A stretch of 64,000 nt of DNA from Rhodococcus erythropolis NBRC 15567 (GTDB lineage: Bacteria; Actinomycetota; Actinomycetes; Mycobacteriales; Mycobacteriaceae): assembly GCF_001552595.1 (NCBI RefSeq), contig NZ_BCRM01000005.1, positions 124,001-188,000 of the forward strand, in the 5' to 3' direction. The notes under the pieces are model-generated. The model was not told the DNA's origin. It was given only the letters and a program-made list of their open reading frames with translations, and did no database searches. A program made the position numbers and the translations under genes. The first letter of the stretch is position 1. The number at the start of each line of letters is the position of its first letter. This document shows, piece after piece, positions 51,873-64,000 of the stretch.

Positions 51873-52511
51873 ATGTGGACGTTGGTGGTCTTGGCAGGCG
51901 CTGGGGTAGTCGCTGGTGCCGGTGCTCGGGCGATCGTCGACAGTTGGTTGCGACGACACGGTTATCGACCAGTCGTGGCTCTCTGTTGTGTGCCCCAGTG
52001 CGGTGTCGCCACAGGTTGGGTTGCCGTCGGCGCACTGAATACCTCGGTGGTGCAACTGATCTCAGGTCTTGCCGTGGTGTGGTGGTGCGTCGCAATCTCG
52101 ACTGTCGACCTGGCCGTGCGCCGGCTGCCCAACAGTTTCACGCTGCCGGGTTACGTCGTCGTGATGGTCTACGCGGCGGCGTCGGGAACGGTGTGGGTTG
52201 CTGCAGTGGGATCGGCACTGCTCGCCGGAATCCACCTCCTGGCGCACGTGATGTCGCCTGGTTCCATGGGTCTCGGCGATGTGAAGCTCTCTCTTCCGCT
52301 GGGCGCTCTGACCGGATTGGTGGGCGCTGACGCCTGGCTGTGGTCGTTGGTGTCTGCGTCGGTGCTCACCGCAACCCTGGGTGTCGTGATCGAACTGCGA
52401 AAACTGGGCCGGCGACAGTCGGGGCCGGTAGCCCACAATTCGCCCATCGCGCACGGTCCCTCGATGTGCCTGGCAGCCTGCGGTTCGACGGCGTTTGCCT
52501 GGTTGACGTGA
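51873..52511 (+). CDS. A24 family prepilin peptidase
   Basis: This is a 212-residue membrane protein with about six segments and both aspartic-protease motifs: STVDLAVRRLPN (first Asp) and MGLGDVKLSLPLG (GxGD). It lacks the N-terminal methylase zinc region of PilD. It would cut type IV prepilin-like leader peptides, for example of Tad/Flp pili coded elsewhere. It follows aroE by 80 bases, as also seen in other actinobacteria. Confidence 0.88.
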   Translation: MWTLVVLAGAGVVAGAGARAIVDSWLRRHGYRPVVALCCVPQCGVATGWVAVGALNTSVVQLISGLAVVWWCVAISTVDLAVRRLPNSFTLPGYVVVMVYAAASGTVWVAAVGSALLAGIHLLAHVMSPGSMGLGDVKLSLPLGALTGLVGADAWLWSLVSASVLTATLGVVIELRKLGRRQSGPVAHNSPIAHGPSMCLAACGSTAFAWLT

Positions 52512-52736
52512 CGAGTGCAACATCCGCGGAAAACCTTGCGTTATTGACTGTTCAACGACGGACCGTGATCTGCAGGAAAGACGTAACCGTCGGTTTCATA
52601 AAGGCGGGTATCGCAGGCGCGCAGTCCCAGCATGCGGCGAGTCGGACTTGCCGAATGTCCACTCCCTGACGTTGACTGAGGCTTCGGAAATGGGACAAAA
52701 CGAATCTCGTTTCGCACTCGATTATCGGGGGAACCT

Positions 52737-53435
52737 ATGCGCACAAGGCTTTTCGTCGCTGCGGCAGCCTGTTTGGCGGCTGTGGCTGCAGGGGCGGGCG
52801 TCGCCGGCGCCGCGCCTGCACCTTCGTCGGTGGCACTGGGCGGGGGCTCAGGAATCCTGCTGCCGGACGTGGATCATTCCGATCCGGAGCAAGTTGCGGC
52901 GTGCACGTTGACCGCGGTCGGATACGACAACGCCGGCTCGCTCGTGGCACTCACCGCCGGACACTGCGGAGTTGTCGGGGACCGGGTGTTCGCCGAATAC
53001 CTGCCCGAAGCCGGCCCCATCGGTCGGTTCTCCTACTCGAGTCCGGTCTCGGATATCGCGGTGATCGATCTCGACGACGCGAAGGTAGCCCCGCTACGTA
53101 CCGTCGGCGGCACGACGATCAACGGAATCGGCGCTCCGCCGGCACCGGGCACGATCGTGTGCAAGGAAGGCCGTTCGACCGGCAACACGTGCGGTATCAC
53201 CTGGGGCTACGACTCCGTCTACGGTGAAATTGTCGAGCACACGTGCTCGATTCCCGGAGACTCCGGTGGACCACTCGTCGTCGGCGATCGCCTGGTGGGC
53301 TTGATCAGCAACGGCTTCGAACCGTACTGCTTCGAGCCGCTCCCGCCGCCGTTCCATGCTCCCGACAACTCGGCAGACATCAACATCGGTTTGGCTGACA
53401 TCAATGCCAACGGTGGAGGATTCCGCCTGTTCTAG
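52737..53435 (+). CDS. Secreted trypsin-like serine protease (S1 family)
   Basis: This is a 232-residue protein with a signal peptide (MRTRLFVAAAACLAAVAAGA, cleaved near AGA-APAP at about 25) and a chymotrypsin-fold body. The catalytic triad is His in LTAGHC, Asp in SDIAVID and Ser in GDSGGPL. Three Cys pairs can form disulphides. The start is ATG 52737 behind GGGGGAA. It resembles streptogrisin-like peptidases without a pro-region. The 225-base gap before it looks like promoter sequence only. Confidence 0.9.
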   Translation: MRTRLFVAAAACLAAVAAGAGVAGAAPAPSSVALGGGSGILLPDVDHSDPEQVAACTLTAVGYDNAGSLVALTAGHCGVVGDRVFAEYLPEAGPIGRFSYSSPVSDIAVIDLDDAKVAPLRTVGGTTINGIGAPPAPGTIVCKEGRSTGNTCGITWGYDSVYGEIVEHTCSIPGDSGGPLVVGDRLVGLISNGFEPYCFEPLPPPFHAPDNSADINIGLADINANGGGFRLF

Positions 53436-53452
53436 GCCCGCAGGAACCTCTG

Positions 53453-53487
53453 AGATGGCCCACACGCATCGTGCGTGTGGGCCATCT
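53453..53487 (+). terminator. Strong hairpin after the protease gene
   Basis: A perfect 16-base-pair stem (AGATGGCCCACACGCA) closes on a three-base loop, 18 bases past the protease stop. It separates the protease from the aro operon. Confidence 0.88.
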
Positions 53488-53546
53488 GCGTTCACCCGGA
53501 GGGCCACTGTGACAACTGAGGTCTGCGACGTGGAAAGATGGTCGGC

Positions 53547-54734
53547 GTGCTGCGTTGGATAACTGCCGGAGAATCCCATGGTCCCGCCCTCGTCGCGATG
53601 CTCGAGGGCATGGTCGCGGGGGTCGAAGTGACCTCTGAGGCCATCTCGTCCGAACTTGCCCGTCGTCGACTCGGTTACGGCCGTGGCGCGCGGATGAAGT
53701 TCGAGGCCGACAAGGTCACCATCATCGGTGGTGTCCGCCACGGATTTACGCTCGGTGGCCCCGTGGCCATCGAAATCGGCAACACCGAGTGGCCCAAGTG
53801 GGAAACCATCATGTCCGCCGACCCGGTCGACCCGGACCTGCTCGCCGATCAGGCTCGCAATGCCCCGCTGACGCGCCCGCGTCCCGGTCACGCCGATTAC
53901 AGCGGCATGCTCAAGTACGGCTTCAACGACGCGCGTCCCGTCCTCGAGCGCGCCAGCGCTCGCGAGACCGCAGCCCGTGTAGCCGCCGGAACAGTCGCAC
54001 GGTCGTTCCTGCGTCAGGTATTCGGTGCCGAGGTCGTTTCACACGTTATTTCCATCGGTGCTTCCGAGCCTTACGTCGGGCCCGTGCCGGAGGGCAAGGA
54101 CCTGGACGCGATCGACGCGAGCCCGGTCCGCGCATTCGACAAGGCTGCAGAAGAGTCGATGATCGCCGAAATCGAATCGGCCAAGAAGGACGGCGACACC
54201 CTCGGTGGCGTCGTCGAGGTCGTCATCCACGGCCTGCCGGTCGGACTCGGCACCTTCGTCAGTGGCGCCGAGCGTCTCGATTCACGACTTGCCGCTGCCC
54301 TCATGGGAATTCAGGCCATCAAGGGCGTCGAGGTCGGTGACGGCTTCGAGACCGCGCGCCGTCGTGGCAGCGAAGCTCACGACGAAATCCGCCCGGGCCC
54401 CGACGGCATCGTGCGCTCCACCAACCGCGCAGGCGGTATCGAAGGTGGCATGACCAATGGTGAGGCCCTTCGAGTTCGCGCCGCGATGAAGCCGATCTCG
54501 ACGGTTCCGCGCGCTCTGGCGACGGTCGACATGGAGAGCGGCGAGGAAGCGGTTGCCATCCACCAGCGCAGCGATGTGTGCGCGGTTCCGGCCGCCGGCG
54601 TCGTCGCCGAATCGATGGTTGCGCTTGTCGTGGCTCAGGCCGCACTCGAAAAGTTCGGTGGTGATTCCATTGCTGAAACCACTGCCAACTACCGTCGTTA
54701 CGCCGAGGGCATCGCAGCCCGACCGCCTCGATAG
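53547..54734 (+). CDS. aroC: Chorismate synthase
   Basis: This is a 395-residue enzyme forming chorismate from EPSP with reduced FMN. It has the starting signature [14 protein letters not shown], then [15 protein letters not shown] and the late [19 protein letters not shown] take GTG 53547 (protein start [11 protein letters not shown]), as in mycobacterial homologues; ATG 53538 would add three residues. It is called aroF in older M. tuberculosis annotation. It begins the aroC-aroK-aroB-aroQ run. Confidence 0.95.
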   Translation: MLRWITAGESHGPALVAMLEGMVAGVEVTSEAISSELARRRLGYGRGARMKFEADKVTIIGGVRHGFTLGGPVAIEIGNTEWPKWETIMSADPVDPDLLADQARNAPLTRPRPGHADYSGMLKYGFNDARPVLERASARETAARVAAGTVARSFLRQVFGAEVVSHVISIGASEPYVGPVPEGKDLDAIDASPVRAFDKAAEESMIAEIESAKKDGDTLGGVVEVVIHGLPVGLGTFVSGAERLDSRLAAALMGIQAIKGVEVGDGFETARRRGSEAHDEIRPGPDGIVRSTNRAGGIEGGMTNGEALRVRAAMKPISTVPRALATVDMESGEEAVAIHQRSDVCAVPAAGVVAESMVALVVAQAALEKFGGDSIAETTANYRRYAEGIAARPPR

Positions 54735-54747
54735 GACTCATGTATCG

Positions 54748-56817
<2,070 letters not shown>

Positions 56818-56844
56818 ACGAGGGAAGTCGAAAAGCCGACCACA

Positions 56845-56885
56845 CGAATGCGGCCCCGAGGAAAATTTCCTCGGGGCCGCATTCG
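56845..56885. terminator. Perfect bidirectional terminator between aroQ and the 4-TM gene
   Basis: The 41 bases form a perfect palindrome around base 56865 (arms beginning CGAATGCGGCC). It lies between convergent genes, with A and T tracts at the tip. Confidence 0.92.
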
Positions 56886-56904
56886 ATTGTGTAGACGGCG
56901 GGCG

Positions 56905-57513
56905 TTACTGCTCGCGCTTGCCCAGATCGATCGCTGGGAAGACCGCGGTATCGGCGTCGGATTCCTCGACGGACATGGCGGCTCCGCTGTATGCGTGCTG
57001 CTCGGTGGGCGAGTCGTAGCCCTCGCTGACGGGCACCGGTTCGTGGTGACGCTCGTGGGACGGGGTCTGCGGAGCGGTTCCATTCTTGCGCTGCTCACGA
57101 CTGACGAAGAAACGTCCGACGGTGATGGCGATCATGGCAGGGACGAAGATGAGAAGGATCGTGAACGCCGCACCGGAGGTCACCTCGAAGAACAAGCCCT
57201 GCTGAGTGAGTTCGAGGGAGGGGACCAGGCTGAGTGCCCAGCTGGCAGCGCCGGCGACGAATCCGCCGACCAAAGCAGCTTTGAGCCACAGCATGGTCAG
57301 ATCGGCGCCGTCCTCGGGTTCGGGGAAGTTTCGGCGGTCGCGAATGCCGTCGATACCACCCCAGATCGCGGCGAAGACGATGACGATCAACAGGGACAGC
57401 CAGCGCAGGGTGGACCCCTGAAGTGGCCACTGTGCGATTGCTGCACCGAGCAACGCACGAAACACAACATGTATCAGGGCCATGCCGAGGCCACGTACCA
57501 ACCACGCATTCAT
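56905..57513 (-). CDS. Rv2536-like (B-4DMT type) membrane protein
   Basis: This 202-residue protein has four membrane segments in its first 135 residues, with IWGGIDGIRDRRNFPEPEDGADL between segments 2 and 3. A long acidic, Pro/Glu-rich cytoplasmic tail follows. The position between aroQ and pepQ and the pattern match mycobacterial Rv2536. A small-transporter role is suggested by the family name only. Confidence 0.8.
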   Translation of the reverse strand: MNAWLVRGLGMALIHVVFRALLGAAIAQWPLQGSTLRWLSLLIVIVFAAIWGGIDGIRDRRNFPEPEDGADLTMLWLKAALVGGFVAGAASWALSLVPSLELTQQGLFFEVTSGAAFTILLIFVPAMIAITVGRFFVSREQRKNGTAPQTPSHERHHEPVPVSEGYDSPTEQHAYSGAAMSVEESDADTAVFPAIDLGKREQ

Positions 57514-57624
57514 GGGTACAGCCTAACTAGAACCCATTACACCTTGTGGCCTAACCCACACTTATTGCTGTAACCGTGAGTTTCGAGTTGATCGGCAGGT
57601 CTGCGAGGGCGGTAGGTTCGAGGG

Positions 57625-58719
57625 ATGCCGGTCGACTTCAGAACACGCCGTGAATCCCTCAGACGCCTCCTCTCGGAGCGCGAACTCGACGCGATTCTCG
57701 TCACAGATCTCCTCAATATCAGGTACCTCACCGGTTTCACCGGTTCCAATGCTGCGCTCGTCGTCAGTGCGTCCGATTCGGAGTCCGACGAACGCGCGAC
57801 GGTGATCTGCACCGACGGTCGTTACGTGACGCAGGTGGCGGAGCAGGTTCCGGACCTGCGCGCTGAAATCGCCCGTTCGAGTGCTGCGCACTTGATCGAG
57901 AAGTCGACGATGCCCGTTCTCGCGTTCGAGTCACACGTCGCGACGTTCGCCGAACATCGCGCATGGACCGAGGCAGCACCGAAGATCCGGTTCGAACCGG
58001 TGAGTGGACTCGTCGAACAGTTGCGCATGGTCAAGGACGAGCACGAGGTGGAGTTGTTGCGCGCCGCATGCACTTCAGCCGATGTCGCGTTGGCGCAGTT
58101 GATCGCTCGCGGCGGTCTGCGACCTGGCCGAACCGAACGAGAGGTCGGTCGTGAACTGGAAAACCTGATGCTCGACAACGGCGCAGACGGTATTTCCTTC
58201 GAGACGATCGTGGCGGCAGGCGTCAACTCGGCGATTCCGCATCACCGACCGACCGACGCGATCCTGGCGTCGGGCGACTTCGTGAAACTCGACTTCGGCG
58301 CACAGGTCGGTGGGTACCACTCGGACATGACCCGGACGTACGTGCTCGAGTCCGTTTCCGATTGGCAACGGGAGATTTACGAACTCGTCGCGCGGTCACA
58401 AGCTGCCGGTTGCGATGCCCTCGCTCCGGGTGTCGAATGTGCGGCCGTGGACGCCGCCGCCCGTTCGGTGATCGACGATGCAGGCTACGGCGAGTTGTTC
58501 CTGCACGGCCTCGGCCACGGTGTCGGCCTCGAAATCCACGAAGCACCGGGAATCGGCAAGCTCGGCACCGGTACACTTCTTTCCGGCGCGGCGGTGACCG
58601 TCGAGCCGGGCGTGTACTTCTCCGGGCGCGGAGGTGTACGGATCGAGGACACGCTCGTTGTTCGTGAGCAGGGGCCAGAGCTGCTCACACTGACCGCAAA
58701 AGACCTTACCGTCGTCTGA
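57625..58719 (+). CDS. pepQ: Xaa-Pro peptidase family protein (PepQ)
   Basis: This is a 364-residue M24 metallopeptidase. The N-terminal creatinase-like domain ([24 protein letters not shown]) is followed by the pita-bread catalytic domain with [22 protein letters not shown] (metal Asp pair), [14 protein letters not shown] (His) and [18 protein letters not shown] (metal Glu). It cleaves dipeptides or peptides ending in proline. It is followed 34 bases later by efp in the conserved pepQ-efp-nusB order. Confidence 0.92.
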   Translation: MPVDFRTRRESLRRLLSERELDAILVTDLLNIRYLTGFTGSNAALVVSASDSESDERATVICTDGRYVTQVAEQVPDLRAEIARSSAAHLIEKSTMPVLAFESHVATFAEHRAWTEAAPKIRFEPVSGLVEQLRMVKDEHEVELLRAACTSADVALAQLIARGGLRPGRTEREVGRELENLMLDNGADGISFETIVAAGVNSAIPHHRPTDAILASGDFVKLDFGAQVGGYHSDMTRTYVLESVSDWQREIYELVARSQAAGCDALAPGVECAAVDAAARSVIDDAGYGELFLHGLGHGVGLEIHEAPGIGKLGTGTLLSGAAVTVEPGVYFSGRGGVRIEDTLVVREQGPELLTLTAKDLTVV

Positions 58720-58753
58720 GACGGTTTCCCGACCCCTAGGAGACGCGAAGCAA

Positions 58754-59317
58754 GTGGCTTCCACCAGTGATTTCAAGAATGGTCTGGTTCTGCAGATCGA
58801 AGGCCAGCTGTGGACGATCATCGAGTTCCAGCATGTCAAGCCCGGCAAGGGCCCTGCCTTCGTGCGCACCAAGCTCAAGAACGTGCTCTCGGGCAAGGTA
58901 GTGGACAAGACGTTCAACGCCGGTGTGAAGGTCGAGACCGCCACGGTCGACCGTCGTGACATGACCTACCTGTACCACGACGGCAGCGACTACATCTTCA
59001 TGGACGGCGACACCTACGACCAGGTGTCGATCAGTGAATCCACCGTCGGCGACCAGTCGCGTTTCCTGCTCGAGAACATGGCCGTCCAGGTCGCGACCCA
59101 CGAAGACGTTCCCCTCTTCGTCGAGCTTCCGGTCACGGTCGAGCTCGTCGTCAAGCACACCGATCCGGGCCTGCAGGGCGACCGCTCCACCGGCGGCACC
59201 AAGCCTGCCACCCTCGAGACCGGTGCCGAGATCAACGTGCCGCTCTTCATCAACACCGGTGACAAGCTCAAGGTCGATTCCCGTGACGGCAACTACCTCG
59301 GGCGTGTGAATTCCTGA
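58754..59317 (+). CDS. efp: Elongation factor P
   Basis: This is a 187-residue protein with the three OB-like domains of EF-P. It helps ribosomes pass polyproline stretches. The loop that would carry a modified residue reads [13 protein letters not shown] with Lys at the tip, and the C-terminal [10 protein letters not shown] is conserved. The start is GTG 58754 behind TAGGAG. The stop is directly followed by the nusB start codon. Confidence 0.97.
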   Translation: MASTSDFKNGLVLQIEGQLWTIIEFQHVKPGKGPAFVRTKLKNVLSGKVVDKTFNAGVKVETATVDRRDMTYLYHDGSDYIFMDGDTYDQVSISESTVGDQSRFLLENMAVQVATHEDVPLFVELPVTVELVVKHTDPGLQGDRSTGGTKPATLETGAEINVPLFINTGDKLKVDSRDGNYLGRVNS

Positions 59318-59815
59318 GTGTCCGGCACACATAAGAAACTCGGTGCACGCCACAAGGCGCGCAAGCGTGCCGTCGACTTCCTCTTCGAAGCCGAGGCACG
59401 TGACCTCGATCCGGTCGCGCTCGCATCGGAGCGTTCCGATCTGTCCGTCAAGGACGACGCGGTAGCACCCGTCGCGGCCTACACCGTCACGTTGGTGTCC
59501 GGCGTTGCGGAGAACCTGGACCGGATCGATCAGGTCATCTCCTCGCATCTGCAGGATTGGACGCTCGAGCGTCTGCCCGCCGTCGACCGTGCGATTCTGC
59601 GTATCGCCGTGTGGGAGCTCTTCCATGCGACGGACGTTCCGCCGGTTGTCGCCGTGGACGAGGCCGTCGAACTCGCGAAGCAGCTCTCGACGGACGACTC
59701 TCCGGGATTCGTCAACGGAATCCTCGGTCAGGTCGTTCTCGTTGCGCCGCAGGTTCGATCGGCTGCAGCTGCGACCTCGCAGCGCGCGCAGGAATCGGAT
59801 TCGGGTACCGAGTAG
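59318..59815 (+). CDS. nusB: Transcription antitermination factor NusB
   Basis: This is a 165-residue all-helical protein with [20 protein letters not shown], the [18 protein letters not shown] stretch and NGILGQV. NusB with NusE binds boxA RNA of rRNA transcripts. It starts at GTG 59318 in immediate contact with the efp stop and has an acidic C-terminal tail of about 20 residues. Confidence 0.95.
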   Translation: MSGTHKKLGARHKARKRAVDFLFEAEARDLDPVALASERSDLSVKDDAVAPVAAYTVTLVSGVAENLDRIDQVISSHLQDWTLERLPAVDRAILRIAVWELFHATDVPPVVAVDEAVELAKQLSTDDSPGFVNGILGQVVLVAPQVRSAAAATSQRAQESDSGTE

Positions 59816-59832
59816 CAAGTTCTGTTCCACCA

Positions 59833-59904
59833 CCGCCGTGCGAGTGTCACCGTGCGCGTTGTGTGTCTGCACACAACCGGTCGGAGTCGCTGCTCGCACG
59901 GCGG
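59833..59904 (+). terminator. Branched hairpin between nusB and pyrR
   Basis: The outer arms CCGCCGTGCGAG and CTCGCACGGCGG (12 pairs) enclose an inner perfect hairpin GTTGTGTG/CACACAAC. It starts 18 bases after the nusB stop and is probably a terminator for efp-nusB. It could also be part of the pyr leader if transcription starts upstream. Confidence 0.65.
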
Positions 59905-59925
59905 GATCAGGTCTGTCGGCTGATA

Positions 59926-61567
<1,642 letters not shown>

Positions 61568-61571
<4 letters not shown>

Positions 61572-62905
61572 CCAGAAACGAGAACGGAGAATCACCCGTG
61601 AGTGTCCTGCTCCGCGGAGTCCTGATCTACGGAGAAGGTGAGCCCACCGACGTACTCGTCGGCGACGGCACGATCCTCGAGATCGGCGTGGATCTCGATC
61701 CGGCCACGGCATCCGAGGTGATCGATGCCGGCGGGCAGATCCTGCTTCCCGGCTTCGTGGACCTGCACACCCATCTACGTGAGCCTGGTCGCGAAGACAC
61801 CGAGACCATCGAAACCGGAAGCTCCGCGGCCGCTCTGGGTGGATACACCGCGGTCTTCGCGATGGCGAACACGAGCCCCGTCGCCGATTCGGTGGTCATC
61901 ACCGATCACGTCTGGCGACGCGGACAGGAAGTCGGCCTCGTCGACGTCCACCCCGTCGGCGCAGTCACCGCAGGCCTGGAGGGCAAGCAGCTCGCCGAGA
62001 TGGCGACCATGGCCGCAGGCGTCGGCAAGGTCAAGATGTTCTCCGACGACGGTCACTGCGTCTACGACCCACTGATCATGCGTCGCGCGCTCGAATACTC
62101 CAGCTCGTTGGGCGTCCTGATCGCGCAGCACGCGGAAGAACCGCGTTTGACGGTCGGTGCGGTCGCCCACGAGGGTCCCACGGCCGCGCGTCTCGGACTG
62201 GCCGGTTGGCCGCGAGCAGCCGAAGAATCGATCGTGGCCCGTGACGCACTGCTCGCGCGTGACGCCGGCGCCCGCGTTCACATCTGCCACGCATCCACCG
62301 CCGGAACCGTCGAACTCGTGAAGTGGGCTCGCAGCCAAGGGATTTCGATCACCGCCGAGGTCACCCCGCATCACCTGCTCCTCGATGATTCACGTCTCGA
62401 GACGTACGACGCCATCAACAAGGTCAACCCGCCACTTCGTGAGGCCAGCGATGTTGCTGCCCTGCGCAAGGGTCTGGCCGAGGGCATCATCGACTGCGTG
62501 GCCACCGATCACGCTCCGCACGCCGAGCAGGACAAGTGCTGCGAATTCGCGGCCGCCCGCCCCGGAATGCTCGGCCTCGAGACCGCGCTCTCGATCATCG
62601 TGCAGACGATGGTCCAGCCCGGCCTGTTGGACTGGCGTGGTGTTGCGCGGGTCATGAGCGAGCGCCCGGCGGCGATCGTCGGACTCGACGATCAAGGCCG
62701 TCCCATCGAGGTGGGGGAGCCCGCCAACCTGACATTGGTCGATCCGTCGGCCGAGTGGACGGTCCACGGCCCAGACCTGGCGAGTGTCGCGCATAACACT
62801 CCGTACGAGTCGATGACATTGCCCGCACGGGTCACGACCACACTGTTACGTGGCCGCATCACCGCACACGACGGGAATGTGCGGCTGCGGAGTAGCGAGG
62901 AGTAG
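61568..62905 (+). CDS. pyrC: Dihydroorotase
   Basis: This is a 445-residue class I amidohydrolase with the metal-site [20 protein letters not shown] (His-x-His), the substrate-site [31 protein letters not shown] and [14 protein letters not shown] (metal Asp). It closes the dihydroorotate ring. GTG 61568 overlaps pyrB; GTG 61601 would omit an 11-residue lead and is a possible shorter start. Confidence 0.95.
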
Positions 62906-62911
62906 CGCGTC

Positions 62912-63478
62912 ATGGACAGAGCACTGTGGATCATCGGTCTGGCGATCTTCTGGGTCGCGATGATCGGCCTGATGTACGTCGGTTGGCGTGGACGCGCTCG
63001 ACGCCAGAAAGACAAGATCGGCGAACTGCCGACGGTACCGGCAACCCTGGGTGAACTGCTCGTCCTGCCGACCACCGGCCTGTACGTCGGTAGCACCATC
63101 GCACCCAGTTGGCAGGACCGCATCGCCGTCGGCGACCTCGGTTTCCGCGCCACCTGCGAGATCAGCCGCTACAGCGGCGGAATTCTGGTCGAGCGTGACG
63201 GTGCGTCGGCCATCTGGATTCCGGAGAAGTCGATCCGCGCGATCCGCACGGAGAACGGTCTTGCCGGCAAGGTCATGAGCAAGGACGGCGTCCTGGTGAT
63301 TCGCTGGGAATTGCCGAGCGGAACCGAGATCGACACGGGCGTGCGCGGTGACGACAAGACGGTTTATCCGGACTGGGTCAAGCCGGTAACTGCTTCGAAC
63401 AAGACTGCCTCGAACAAGACGAATGACAACGAAGACGCAAGCTCTGGCGACATCGAGCAGAACGGAAAGAACGCATGA
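62912..63478 (+). CDS. Rv1382-like membrane-anchored protein in the pyr operon
   Basis: This is a 188-residue protein with one N-terminal membrane segment (about 4-24) and a PH-like cytoplasmic domain (LYVGSTIAPSWQDRIAVGDL, then AIWIPEKSIRAIRTENGL). It is placed between pyrC and carA exactly as Rv1382 in mycobacteria. Function is unknown. The low-complexity tail has a five-residue tandem repeat (ASNKT twice). It overlaps carA (ATGA). Confidence 0.85.
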   Translation: MDRALWIIGLAIFWVAMIGLMYVGWRGRARRQKDKIGELPTVPATLGELLVLPTTGLYVGSTIAPSWQDRIAVGDLGFRATCEISRYSGGILVERDGASAIWIPEKSIRAIRTENGLAGKVMSKDGVLVIRWELPSGTEIDTGVRGDDKTVYPDWVKPVTASNKTASNKTNDNEDASSGDIEQNGKNA

Positions 63479-64000
63479 GCGGCTTTGGCAACAGCCCCGC
63501 AGTACTGGTCCTCGAAGACGGACGGGTGTTCCGCGGAACCACCTTCGGTGCGGTTGGACAGACCCTGGGCGAAGCGGTGTTCAGCACCGGCATGACCGGC
63601 TACCAGGAAACGCTCACCGATCCCAGCTACCACCGCCAGATCGTGGTCTCCACCGCGCCGCAGATCGGCAACACCGGCTGGAACGACGAAGACGACGAGT
63701 CAGTCGGACCGACCGGCGAGCGTGCCGGCGCCAAGATCTGGGTTGCCGGGTACGTCGTTCGTGACCCCTCGCGCGTCACCTCGAGCTGGCGTGCAACCGG
63801 TTCGCTGCAGGCCAAGCTCGAAGAGCAGGGCATCGTCGGAATCGCCGGGATCGACACTCGTGCCCTGGTTCGCCACCTGCGTACTCGCGGTTCGATGAAG
63901 GCAGGCGTCTTCTCCGGTGAAGCCATCGCCGCCGATGACGAACTGGTCCGACGGGTTCAGGATCAGCCGACCATGCTCGGCGCCGATCTTGCCGGTGAAG
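63475..64000 (+). CDS. carA: Carbamoyl-phosphate synthase small subunit, N-terminal part (cut by window edge)
   Basis: The visible 175 codons show the CarA start: AVLVLEDGRVFRGTTFGAVG, AVFSTGMTGYQETLTDPSY and GIAGIDTRALVRHLRTRGSM. The C-terminal glutaminase domain with its catalytic Cys lies beyond the window. It supplies ammonia from glutamine to CarB for pyrimidine and arginine synthesis. The ATG overlaps the stop of the Rv1382-like gene. Confidence 0.95.
   Translation, partial: MSGFGNSPAVLVLEDGRVFRGTTFGAVGQTLGEAVFSTGMTGYQETLTDPSYHRQIVVSTAPQIGNTGWNDEDDESVGPTGERAGAKIWVAGYVVRDPSRVTSSWRATGSLQAKLEEQGIVGIAGIDTRALVRHLRTRGSMKAGVFSGEAIAADDELVRRVQDQPTMLGADLAGE

Overview
The window looks like a piece of a Rhodococcus chromosome, probably close to the R. 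erythropolis / R. qingshengii group. It has high GC with many GTG starts, stop-start overlaps and apparent leaderless transcripts. The conserved gene order matches actinobacterial chromosomes: aspS ... rarA - alaS - ruvX - mltG - aroE ... aroC-aroK-aroB-aroQ - Rv2536-like - pepQ - efp - nusB, then pyrR-pyrB-pyrC-Rv1382-like-carA. The species-level placement is inference from memory of gene content, not from a search. Both ends are cut inside genes: the 3' part of an otsB-like gene on the left and the 5' part of carA on the right. I saw no tRNA, rRNA, CRISPR array, insertion sequence or prophage.

Region 1 (1-9.6 kb) holds the otsB end, an alpha/beta hydrolase behind a possible iron box, and an ABC-2 exporter pair. 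A divergent locus follows: an NTF2-like protein and a protein-kinase-like protein on one side, a TetR regulator and a KstD-type flavoprotein on the other, with a palindrome between them. An ABC-F ATPase and a small P-loop kinase-like protein close the region. Region 2 (9.6-19.9 kb) holds an Rpf muralytic enzyme behind a leader that resembles the c-di-AMP (ydaO) riboswitch. Next is a TetR-controlled urea-carboxylase/guanidine-type operon (permease, two DUF1989 proteins, a carboxylase). The carboxylase carries only the carboxyltransferase domains. A Fic protein overlapping a CBS-DUF294 nucleotidyltransferase and a secreted DUF5995-like protein end the region.

Region 3 (19.9-31.2 kb) holds RidA, then a radical SAM protein of the Rv2578c type preceded by a near-perfect SOS box. 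It is followed by Hen1 and Pnkp, the bacterial RNA 3'-end protection/repair pair, and a small methyltransferase. A LacI-MFS divergent pair with a clear palindrome comes next, then AraC, cupin and HD proteins. Region 4 (31.3-40.1 kb) is accessory metabolism and stress. It contains a TetR - 14-TM efflux pump - CHAP hydrolase set, PhnA, a Tat lipoprotein siderophore-binding protein, DUF1622 and DUF2252 proteins, an ArsR-SRPBCC pair and a neutral zinc metallopeptidase.

Region 5 (40.2-64 kb) is core housekeeping. It covers tRNA charging (aspS, alaS), recombination (rarA, ruvX), peptidoglycan processing (mltG), the shikimate pathway (aroE, aroC, aroK, aroB, aroQ), translation/transcription factors (efp, nusB) and de novo pyrimidine synthesis under a PyrR-type leader. 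Strong hairpins separate several units. The points most worth follow-up are the SOS box beside the Hen1-Pnkp cassette, the carboxyltransferase-only urea/guanidine carboxylase, and the overlapping Fic / CBS-DUF294 pair with an altered Fic motif.
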